Part shown: one piece after another, positions 24,905-35,800 of the stretch
Numbering within the stretch: position 1 is the stretch's first letter
Layout of the letters: each line of letters opens with the position of its first letter
Source: Proteromonas lacertae
Taxonomy: Eukaryota > Sar > Bigyra > Opalinata > Proteromonadidae
DNA: 64,000 nt
Assembly (NCBI GenBank): GCA_002245135.1
Contig: NGBS01000588.1
Location: 1 to 64,000, forward strand
Reading direction: 5' to 3'
Made by a program: the position numbers and the translations under genes
Notes under the pieces: model-generated
What the model was told of the DNA's origin: nothing
What the model saw: the letters and a program-made list of their open reading frames with translations, nothing else
Database searches by the model: none

Positions 24905-27609
24905 CTGGGTTGAATAATAAAGGGACAGGGCAGTGGCGGGACAAGGGCATGTCCCGGGCAAAAATTGAAAGGGGCGTCCTTTATACTATCTAAAAATAGA
25001 AAAGGGTACAATTTGCCCTTTTCAATTATTTTATTTGAATTTTTATATTTTGTGCGATTTTAGGGATATTAAACGCTATAAAAATATTTATTCTTTTCAT
25101 AATTATGTATTATTATCTTATAACAATAACAAACAATAATATTTCATTATAATAATAGCCTTAAAAGTAAGGGCTTTGAGATCCTTCATCACTAAAACCT
25201 TCATCACTAGAACTTTCATCACTTAAACCTTCATCGCTAGAACTACCAGAACTTTCATCTTCATCACCAGAACATTGATAATCTAAAGTGTCATATACTA
25301 TATTGTTATCAATTTCATTCAGCACATCTAAATTATATTCTTCTTCACTAATATCATTATCATCTTCATTTATATCTTTTTCTTTGTTTTTTTCTTTTAA
25401 TAAATCATATTTTATTCTTAAAATATTATTTATAGTATTAAGCTGTAATTTATTTCTAATATGATTATGAACTATTCCCTCAATACTAAATGAACGTTCA
25501 ATAAATGAGCTTGTGACAGGAATAGTTGAAAGAATATCATATAGCTTCTTAACATTTGGGTAAAAAACTCCATACATATTGTACCATATATTAGTTGATA
25601 TCTTTTTCGAAAATATATCTGAAGGGCACTTTTTGCAGTATGGTTTTCTTCTTTCAAAATGATAAATCTCATTTAATGCTTTCTGATTTAAAATAGGGCT
25701 GAATTTAGATAATATATATCTTTTTATATTATCCTTCTCCATGTCTGAAAATTTATGTTTACTGTTTATGTCTAAAAATTCATATAGAGCTAAAATGCTG
25801 TAGTTTGCATGTCTAGTCTCTTTTTTTATAATGTCTTTAATAAGTTCTTTTTCACTTGATGACCTTTTCATTAACTTTCTTTTAATTTTGGTCAATATTC
25901 TGAAACCATCATTTAATGTAGATGAATCTTTGCATAATAAGTGTATATTTGTGGAAATATATTTTGCAATCTTGTAGCATTCTTTAATTTCTTGTATATC
26001 TTCTTCCTTTAATAATTTTATCTGTAATAAAATTTCTTTATTGAGTAATATTTTTCTAAATACATCGCTATAGCTTGACCATCTCGTATCACAACCCTTG
26101 CGTATTTGGATATTTTTTTTGTATAATTGAATATATAGTTTCTCTAATCTTTTGATTATTATTTAACTTATGAATAATGTCATTACACATGACTATCACT
26201 TTTTTGTATTTCTCTATTTCGAATACTTTTTTACTGATTAAGTTTAGGATGTGTGCTAAACATCCAAACTTTACTACAGGTCTATTTATTTTTTCTCTAA
26301 AATACTACTTATCTTTTTCATGGTGTAGTTGTTATCACTACTCACAGCAACAATGTTTTTAATATCTAGTTTATACTTCACTAATGTTTGAATTATTAAT
26401 TCCACTATATTTTCTGATGTTTCTCGTTTATGTAAATAAATGGATTCCAAAAACGAAATATCACTGCTTTTCTTTATTGCCAAATTAATAACGTTTTCAT
26501 TGGTTACTGATTTCCAAGCGTCCACAATTATACATATTTTACTGTTATCTACAATTTCCTTTACTATTCTTTCTGCTTCTTCGTTCATTGATGCTTTTAT
26601 TTTGTTTATTGTTATTGACTTTGTAGTTGGATTTAATGTATATATTAGATTTTTAAAGGATTTAGATTGTATGGTTCTGAAAGCTAAGTTATTTTCTATA
26701 AGATATTTGGTCACCATTAAGTTTATTGCACGTTCATCATATCTCAATTATGTAAGTTTTGATTGGATTAGCTTTTCACTACATCTAATTTAATAAATAT
26801 AATAAATATATTTATACTTTTTGTAATGACGTTTCAAATTAGTGCAATGAGCAATAATCATTGCCTTGCACCTTCTGCATTGAATTCTGTTGTATTTTTC
26901 AAGGGGTTTCTTTAACACCACATCTTCATTAAAGTATCTATACACAGCATCTCTCGTTTTACCCATATACAATTGAAATGCAAAATGATAGCTCGAAATT
27001 CTCAAACCATTTTCTAAGTATTCAAATAATTGCTTGAAATACATTAAGTAGTATGCAAAATATACTAAATAGTAATTTTGAAATAGTTTTTCTATTAGTT
27101 TATGAAATATATTATGTTATTATCATAACAAGTACTATTGATTATCAATTAACTGAAAATACCCATTCTATAGCTATACTTCTTAATTATCTATATGATA
27201 TATGTGTAATATACAAAATTATTTATTATATAAATTTCATTTATGTTCAGTGACGTCAATCACCTTGAAATGTACATAATGTATATATATGCATATCAGA
27301 ATATGATATACAGTATGTATATTCTATATAATTAGTATATATGCATAAACATATGATATTATATAATCATAAGAAAAGTAGATGACTATTATGCTATAAT
27401 ACACAATAATATATCCTTTTTAACATATGTTAGTATATCTAGATGATAATATGGAAAAGTTATAACAAAAAATCAGAAAAAATATACTACAGCATAACAC
27501 ATGGTAATATTACTATGCCCGAGCAGTAAGGGGCAGGCTTCTTTTCAGCTGAAAAAAAAGGGGCAAAAATAGGGCAAAATTCGAAAAGGACGCCCTTTAT
27601 CGAACCCAG
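24905..27609 (-). mobile_element. hAT-superfamily DNA transposon, decayed
   Basis: The element is 2,705 bp. Its ends start CTGGGTTGAATAATAAAGGG (left) and CTGGGTTCGATAAAGGGCGT (right, complement), and an 8-bp duplication ATATAAAT flanks it exactly. A subterminal inverted repeat AAAGGG(G)CGTCCTTT lies at 24969-24983 and 27585-27598. It carries one transposase reading on the minus strand that is no longer continuous. GC-rich ends contrast with the AT-rich surroundings. Insertion was in the spacer between two convergent genes, so no host gene is broken. Confidence 0.88.
25161..27044 (-). pseudogene. hAT transposase, frameshifted
   Basis: From the 5' side: a BED-type zinc finger (about 26940-26820; C-x2-C in IQCRRCKA with HCTNLKRHYKK), a DUF659-like core (26747-26286; DAWKSVTNENV, AVSSDNNYTMKK), then GCLAHILNLI and IRETIYSIIQKK in a second frame, then CDTRWSSYSDVF and the C-terminal dimerisation region (SSFIERSFSIEGIVHNHIRNKL) in a third. 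The breaks fall at A-runs near 26290 and 26115, plus a stop and unclear junction at 26748-26790. The C terminus is a Ser/Asp/Glu repeat tail. It is therefore probably not autonomous, although an A-run sequencing artefact would restore much of it. Confidence 0.82.
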
Positions 27610-27617
27610 ATATAAAT
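27610..27617. repeat. hAT target-site duplication, right copy
   Basis: ATATAAAT, identical to the octamer at 24897-24904, directly after the right terminal inverted repeat. This fixes the element's boundary. Confidence 0.85.
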
Positions 27618-27695
27618 ATAAGAATGATTTAATTAATTAAAAGTATATTATTATTAATAATTAATATTATCTACATCACATCAACAATCTCATTT

Positions 27696-30100
27696 TTAAC
27701 TATCTTTCTTTATATCTCTTTTAAATCTTTCATAAAATATTGATTTACTCTTCATTTCTTTAATCAACTCATTTATATCATTCTCACAATCTTCCATCTT
27801 ATGTTTCAGTTTATTCAATATACTCTCTTCTAAACTATTATTGATTTCTACAACTTTCATTTTATTCAACATTTTGTGAAGTAAATATTCTACTTCACTC
27901 TTGATAAAATCATCTATCTCACTCTCATTTATTAAAATATTTTCATCATCATCATCATCATAAATATAATTCTTCGCTTCTCTCAATTCTTTTTTTAATT
28001 TCATTATTTTATCATAATATTCATCTCGTTCTTTAGCTAAGTTACTATCAAGTGTATGAATGGTTTCTTCATAATTCTTCTTAAGTTCTAATATATCATT
28101 ATCATATTTTTGACTTAAAACATCAAATTCTTCTTGTGTCCTAGCAGATGACTTTTGAAAGGTTGATTTTTGTCTTTTCTATTATTATTATATTTATATT
28201 AAATATATAAATATACAAGTGTTGAAATATCTCTGATTTTGTTTTGTAATTCGATATTTAAATCATTATACATTCGTTTTTCTCTTTCAAATATTTTGGA
28301 TAATCTTTCTAATACTAAATCACTTCCACTTTTCTTATTGAATAAATCCATGGGATTGAATATTAAATTCATATTATCATTTCTTCCATTTATTAAATCA
28401 TTTTCATTTTCACTACTGTTATTTCGACTCTTTCGTTTCATTTCCATATCTTCTTCTTCAACTGAATCTAAGTATTTCTCATTATCATTTATTCGAATAT
28501 TTATATCATCGATTAATTTGTCAGTTTCTTTCTTACTTTCTTCAATTTGAATCTTTAAATCTTCAATCATTTGATCTTTATCAATTATTGTGTTTTCTGC
28601 GATTTTGTTCTCTTCTTCTAATTGCTCTATATATTTCAATTTTGCTTCATATTCACCTCGTAATTCTGTCAATTGCATATCTAAATTCTATTCATTCATA
28701 AATTAATAAAATAATAATAGATACAAATATATTTCTTGGTAATCTAAATGGAGAGGAAGCAGCTGATGATGTTCCTGAAGCAGAGGAAGTAGTTGGAATT
28801 AAAAGAGAAGGAGGCAATGAAGGAGGTGGCATTGAACCATCTTTATTATTATTATTATTATTATTACCACTACTGTCTTCATTAGGAGAATTATCTTGAG
28901 ATTGATAATTTGAAGATGATACCATTGACTCCATATGTTGCCTCAATATTTTGTTTTCACCTTCTAAATAAGCTATTCGTATTTTTAATGCATCAACAGA
29001 TTCTACTACATTCGATTTGGCTTTTACTTTGATTTGTTTGGCTGTTATTCCAAATCGAAGTGTTTTCTTTGTATTCATTAAATTACATTCAGCTGGAGAA
29101 CAACAACATATTATTGATGTTTTACATTCACCACTAAATGTTGATTTTAATAGCATTGTTAAGACTGAATCTCTTGTAGCTGAACCTATATTATCACCTT
29201 TCGATAATCGAATTATTAATCTTTCTAATGTTAATAAGGATAAATTTATATTCGTTGCTTCTCGTCTTAATTTTGGTGTTAAACTTGCTCCAGATTTTTC
29301 GATATTTTCACAACCAGCTAAATCTACTAAAAAGAATCGACTTTTGGTTGTTACACCTCCTTCGTTTGTATGAGTTATGTCGAATATTATTATCAAATGG
29401 GAACGAGATGATGTATCATTTAAATAAGTACTTGCTGTAGTTCGATATTCACAGGCTTGATTATATAAATAATAAAAATCGATCGAATCATGAGGACTTT
29501 CATAAACTAAGTTTTGAATATCCCCAGAGGCTGGAATATCCAATTTTCCATATTCTTTTGTTCGACCACTTAATAAATCATACACTTTTTCATTATATAC
29601 TTCTACCATCGCTATTTTCACATTTACATCACGACTTGAATCGATTAATGCTTGAAATATTCTAGGAGCTATTCCATATGTCTCATAAGCAGAATCTCCG
29701 CAAATTGTGTAAGTCTTACCTGCAGCAGTTTCACCATAACTAGTATTAAGTAAAATATCAAGAAATATACGCCATAATACAAGTATTAATACCGTTTATA
29801 GCATCATCTATGTGTTTCTTAGCTACAGTATCAAAACTAACGTGATGAAATAGAGATAAAAATACATTTCTTCTTGGGTAGATACAGGTTCAAACACTGC
29901 ATCAAAGTTATATGGCCTTGTATCAATTATAACGGAGTTCTATATAGCATAATAATTCTTATATATACAGGTGGATTGTATTCAATACATTCTTTACTCG
30001 TTTTACTCTCATTATTATTGATAGGACGAAATCTAGCAAACACCTGGCAGGAAATATAAGAAAATGAATATACCTGAATACTATCTACGCTTGACGACAT
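27696..30100 (-). CDS. Kinesin-family motor protein
   Basis: The start is ATG 30100 (MSSSVDSIQ). A 30-nt intron leads to VFARFRPI, the first motor strand. Short introns (29, 29 and 31 nt) then assemble NTCIMAYGETAAGKTYT, the P-loop (a variant of GQTGSGKT). Further on come NDTSSRSHLI (switch I), FFLVDLAGCE (switch II) and NLSLLTLERLI, in the correct order, so the N-terminal motor is complete. After the motor: a neck-like coiled coil (ALKIRIAYLEGENKILRQHM), an Asn/Ser/Pro-rich linker, and a long coiled-coil tail with two more introns (after LPRNIF and ISTL), ending ERFKRDIKKDS. Plus-end-directed movement is likely from the N-terminal motor. I cannot assign a subfamily; no FHA, PH or CH domain is visible. 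Confidence 0.88.
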
Positions 30101-30280
30101 TAAATCTCTATTTTGTCAGAGCTCGATGAAAGAAAATCTAAAAATAACTGATTATTTAAATGACAGTTTTGTCTTGTATAAGATATTACTGTGTGTTCTG
30201 AAATAATAGAAGTGATAAAATGAAACATAAGCCCGTCAGTACAAAGAAGACAAAAACAAAAACGAAAAAATAAATAAACA

Positions 30281-31275
30281 TCACTTATCATCATCAAAAG
30301 TCATATGCTTTCCTTTCTTATTACTATTCACTTTATACACTGTACTATGATAAGTCACATTATCTCTTATTTTCTTAGATTTCTTGTTGTTTTGAGGTTG
30401 TACAAAACTTGTAACATCATTATTTTCATTAGATTCTTCGTTATTCAGGAAGAAATCATCTTCTTCTTCCTTTTCTTCTTCTATTTCTTCATTGTTTTCT
30501 TCTTTTGCTGATTCATTTTCTTCATTATCTTCCTTCTCCTCTTCTTTCTTCACAATATTTGTTTTATTATTCAAAACTATTCAATATATTACAACCATAT
30601 TCTATATACATTCTAATGCTTTTAAATATGCATTAATTCTATCTTCATGGGTAGTTTCATCTATTATATCAAATTAATGAATGAAAAAATACAATAATAA
30701 TGAGTAGGATTTACTGTTGAAGCATATTCAGCTATTCTATGAGTAATTGCGAAGAATTTCTGCTGTCTATAGTATTGCATTAGATAATTTAATACTTTTC
30801 TATTTGTTCATCAGTTGGTTGTTTTGTTGGAAATAAACTATAATATTTCTCACTTGCTGGATAATATATGACGTATTCTCTTCTTCTAGTCCATTCTTTT
30901 ATTTCTGATTGATTTTGTTCTATATCTTCAGTATTGTTTTGAAGTTTTCTTAAGTGTCTTGTTACTTTAAGAAGATCAAAATGTTTATACTATTAATATA
31001 ACAATACAGATATACTTTTTTATTCCTTGGAATGAGTGACTTTTCTAATTTCTCTTCGTCTTTATCTCTCAACTATTCATGAGTTGTGAAAAAATATACT
31101 TGTTGTTCACATTCATGCAATAACTCAGTAAAATGCTGTTTTTGTTCTTCTGCTATTCCCTACATATGAATATGACAATATTCTATACTTTCTTTCTCAG
31201 ATATCTTTTGAAAGATCTGATTTTTGACTTCAATGTAGGAGCTTTTTTGAACTGATTGTATTTATTTGCTGGCAT
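30281..31275 (-). CDS. EFG1: rRNA-processing protein EFG1-like
   Basis: The start is ATG 31275 (MPANKYNQFKKAPTLKSKIRS). Short introns join FKRYLRKK to GIAEEQKQHF, ECEQQ to LRDKDEEKLEKS, and PRNKK to YKHFDLLKVTRHLRKLQ. The diagnostic EFG1 segment follows: REYVIYYPASEKYYSLFP (family form ...LYYPLTEKYISLYP). After it come KFFAITHRIAEYAS and an acidic, Lys-rich tail (EEENNEEIEEEKEEED). EFG1 is a nucleolar coiled-coil protein of the small-subunit processome acting on early 18S rRNA maturation. The acidic/basic tail fits a nucleolar protein. All exon joints are in frame with no breaks. Confidence 0.75.
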
Positions 31276-31401
31276 AGTCAATTTCTATGTGAATGATGAG
31301 AAATTGAATTGGCCTAAAAATATAAGTCGGACAACTTTTTTGACTTTTAGCCTGACCACATTATCAAATTCTGCCCTTCCCTGCATTAATCATTTTATAT
31401 A

Positions 31402-32411
31402 ATGCTCAGTCGCAATATTGCTAAAAGTTTCATAAAAGTATCACAGAGAAAAGCTGTGTCCAATTTCTTACGTATAAATGACAATATAACATATAGCTTT
31501 GATGAGATTTGTTGAAACAGTTGCACCAGAAGCACCACAAACCGCAACAAATGAAACACCATCTGTAAAATTAGGATCTAGAATAATGGGAACCTATGTT
31601 CGTGGTATTGATTCAAAATACCTTCAAGTATCTATTTCAATTTTATATTTAGATTTACATAAATGCACCATATGCTCAAGAATTACCACCACAACGTCTT
31701 CAAAGAGCTGTATATATTTTTTATTAATTTAATTAGGGTAATTACAGTATCTATGTGTGTGATGCAGTTGAAAAACAAATGGATCGTAAAACTGGTATTA
31801 GTATCCCAATGCAACCAGTGGATATGAGTTACATCGCTCATTTAATAGCAGAAAAAACAACAGATACATTTGTCTCAACTGAAATGGTTAGTTCATACGA
31901 TCATATAAAGAAAGAGAAGGGAGAAAAGCACGAAAGAAAATTAGAATGTAAAACCTCTGATGATAAAGCAAAAAGAGTTGAAATTACCTTAACATCTGAA
32001 GGAAAGACTCAAAAAGTCACTTTAAATGATAAAGAAGCTTATTTCTTACATGATTTCATTAGATTTACTATCCCAAGAGTGACAGGTTGGGAAACAATCA
32101 CTAGATTCTCTCCACCACCAATTAGAAGAAATAATAATAATTATAACAATAATAATATGAGAAATAGAGATGAACAACAACAACAACCACAACAACATTC
32201 AAATTATAGAAATAATACAAGTAATTATAACAATAACAATAATGGAGGAAGATATAACAATAGAAATAGTGGAAATAATAATGGAGGATATAGAAGAAAC
32301 AATAACAGAAATAATTTTGGAGGAAATAACGCTGAAGATTTAGATAGTTTGTCACCTTTAGGTGTAGAAGCTGCTGATATGAACATAGCTGATTTATTGA
32401 CAAATAAATAA
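31402..32411 (+). CDS. Putative mitochondrial protein with Asn/Gln/Arg-rich tail
   Basis: The start at ATG 31402 is chosen because a 25-nt intron (31472-31496) then joins MLSRNIAKSFIKVSQRKAVS to the downstream frame. That leader is basic, Ser-rich and free of acidic residues, like a mitochondrial presequence. Two more short introns (after SKYLQ and LQRA) assemble a compact globular region (GSRIMGTYVRGIDSKYLQ|IYINAPYAQ...GNYSIYVCDAV, then KAKRVEITLTSEGKTQKVTLNDKEAYFLHDFIRFTIP). The last 100 residues are rich in Asn, Gln and Arg with GG(Y/R) steps. I do not recognise the globular fold. The basic NR/GR tail suggests RNA or DNA binding in the organelle (inference). Confidence 0.55.
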
Positions 32412-32823
32412 GCTTGACAATTTATTTTCTATAGTAAATACTTTTGTGTATGTTTTAGAAAGACTTTATTAATCATAAGTTGAGCTGTAATTCAAAATAG
32501 AGCTATTTGATGAGTATTCTGACATTAAAACATAGTAATAAATACAAGAACAAGTAAGTGTCGTTTCTCAATGTAAAAATCACAGATTTCGCACTACGAT
32601 GTTTATATGCTTTCATCATTTACATAATAACCGCTATGCTCCAATAATATGCTTAAATTTGCATCTATTAGCATATATGAGGAATTATGAGAATAAAGTG
32701 AATTTAAATAGGAGTTGAAGTATTGAAAAAAGCGGGAGGAATTTAAAGATTGTTGGTGATTATTTAAATTTTTATTCCTTATAGTTCCAAATTTTATTGT
32801 GTCATTAGTCCCATTTTATAAGA
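32412..32823. other. Intergenic, no gene seen
   Basis: AT-rich spacer between two plus-strand genes. No exon chain, RNA gene or repeat recognised. Confidence 0.4.
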
Positions 32824-35800
32824 ATGCAATCATCTAACAGTCCACCAAGAGTTTTAACTGAAAACACCACATTGTTTTCAATCAACTCAAGTAGAGATAA
32901 TAATGAGATTGTAATAAGCAGCAAAAATATTGCTTACCTTTACTCTGCTTCAAAAATGCTGAATTGTATTTTTTATATTGTTATTTTCTTACTATTTTTT
33001 TAATAGTGTCTACAACACCATTATCAAAAGTTGTTGAAGTATTTCATGCTGTTAAAACTCCAAAAGTTTTATTGGAGGACATATTTAGCATACTCAAACA
33101 GTTAAATCCTGAATTCGACAGTTCAAACCCATACGAAAGTGAATTATTCACTACCATTTACCCAGTATTGTCTCTATTAGATCATTCAGATGGTGCTGTT
33201 AATATTAAAAGAATAATTGTAATAATTATCATGTTAAGTCAAGGTTCAACATCAGAAAAATTCAGAGCCATCTTTGAGTTTTTACAAGTCACTAATGCCG
33301 ATACTTTAGAAGTGGAAGAAATGGTTAGTGTGAATAATTTTATGATAATGTTCCAAGCCAGTTTAGCATTGATAGTATCCACTCATAAAGATTTAGAAGT
33401 GAATGATCTTGCAGAAACTGTGTTTGATTATAGTAGTAAAGCAATAGAGCATTTAACAACAAAGTATAAATCAGTTCAAATTTTAAGCTTGAATGAAGAG
33501 TCAAGCCAAAATCAAGCTTCCAGTAGAATTATCAAAGAGTGTATATCCATTGATAGTTTCTCCGATTGGTTTAGAATTTATGGTAGTAAATACGCTGTTT
33601 GGTTAGAATTCCTCGATTTAAGATCAACAATTAAGGTATTAAGCGAAGAAACCGAATCTACTGATGTTGATTCCAATTGTTATAGTAGTAATGCCAGTGT
33701 AGTTCCACAACCACCATCAGTGCAAGGAACCATCGATAGTTACAATACAGCCAATACAAACTTAATATTCGACTTTGCTCTGTCAGGTGTAAATGAAAAA
33801 TTATTAATCACCGAATTTGATGTAAAAGTCGTTCAATTCTTAAGCCAAAAGACAGGATTGGATGAAATGACTTGTGAAGATGTCAAGCCTATATTTGATA
33901 AATATTCAATCACAGGAACATTATCATTTAACGGTTATCAAAGTGCATTAGCTGATATTATTAATTTCAACAATCTCAGTTCTGAAGAAGTTGAAAGAGC
34001 AAATTCATATTTCGATCGAATTTATGAAGGCATTCGACCGTCATAGTGTGAGATCAGTAGATGAGAAGGAGTTATTCCCAGGTTTCTCATTATTATTAAA
34101 AGGTAGTAAAAGTGATAAATTAATAGATGGATTTGCAATCAATGATAGTAATAATGATAAACTAATATCACGTAGAGAAATGTGGAAGTTATTACGATCA
34201 TATTTGACAGTATTATTCGCATTAAATAGAGAGAAATCAACGAAGCCAGCTCAAGAGATATATGATATAATCGATAGTATCAGTATTGAAATAACTGCAG
34301 AGATGTTTAATGCAGTATTAGATAATGAAGTAGCTCATGATTTAAGCTTTGAACAATTTGCTGATTGGTATAATAATGTTGGCCATAGTAATATTCCATG
34401 GTTAGAATTATTAGATATTAATAAATGGCCTTCTATTGATGATGATTATCAATATGATGAAGATGATGAAGAAGGTATGATGAGTAGAGAAGCAGAAGAT
34501 GATGAAGAATATTATCAAGATAATGGATATAACAATAATAATAATAATGTTATATTCCCATTAGCTGGAACTAACCATAAGATTGTTATTGATGGTAAAA
34601 GTGTAGATTTATATTTACACATCCTTCAAGCCTGTGATTTGAGTTCATCAGATTGTGATAAATTATTTTATGTTTTATTACAAAGTTCCAGTGGTGGATT
34701 AATTACAGTAAACTCTTATCGTCAGATATTAGGTGAGTCAATTACTGTAGATCGTGAAGATAGATTATTCGTCTATTCATTATTCGATAGAATATTCAAT
34801 CTATTTGATTATGAACATTCTAAAACAGCTGATGTATTAGAAATAGCTTCATCATTATGTTTATTCTGTGGAGGAACTAAGAGTGAGAAATTATATAGTT
34901 TATTCAGATACTTTGATAAGACAGGATATCAACAATTATCATACTCTCGATTACAGGTATTCTTAGAATCATTATTAATTACTATTGATACATTGACACA
35001 AAGCAGTGTTGAAGAATATGTTACTGCATCAGTTAAATATATTATTAGAAAGGTTATGCAACATTTGAATGCTTATAATAATAATAATAATAATGGTAGT
35101 AATAGTAGTAGTAATGAAGATTATACTCAAGTATTAAGTCTCGAAGATTTTGGTGATTGGTATAATGTTGGTGATGGTAGTAAATTAATACCATGGCTAG
35201 AATTAATGAATAGTAAGAAATGGCCTTTAGAATTATTAACAGATTTAGAGAATGATGATGATGATGATGAAGATGATGAATATAGAAGACAACAATATGA
35301 AGGTAGAAATACAACAACAACAACAACAACAGTATTCCATTTCCCATTAGTACCACGTGATTCAACTATTGATATTGGTAAAGAAGAAGTAGAAAGATTA
35401 AAGCAAATATTACAACATACTCAATTCCACAAATATCCAATAACTCATTTAAAGAGTGTATTTAATAATGAATCATTAACATCATCCTCTATTATTGACC
35501 AAGAAACATTTAAGAAATACATCAGTGATTTAGTACCAAGAGGAAATATTCAATCATCCACAGTAATGTTATTAGGTATCTATGATTATTTAAAAGCTAA
35601 TTCTAAAGGATATGTATCAATTAATGACTTGATTTGCTCATTGTCATTATTCACTTTAAGCAGTAAGACTGAGAAATTAGCATTATGTTTTGATTTATAT
35701 ACTGATAAAGAAACTGATACAATCAATGAAAGAGAATTTATTCATTTCTTATCCAGTTTTATATTGATGTTATTATATATTAGTAACAATGATAAACAAA

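Noticed and set aside
28840-28870. ATT/TTA repeat as an assembly join or CRISPR-like array
   Set aside because: It encodes a poly-Asn linker in the kinesin, like many others here; there is no spacer-repeat order.
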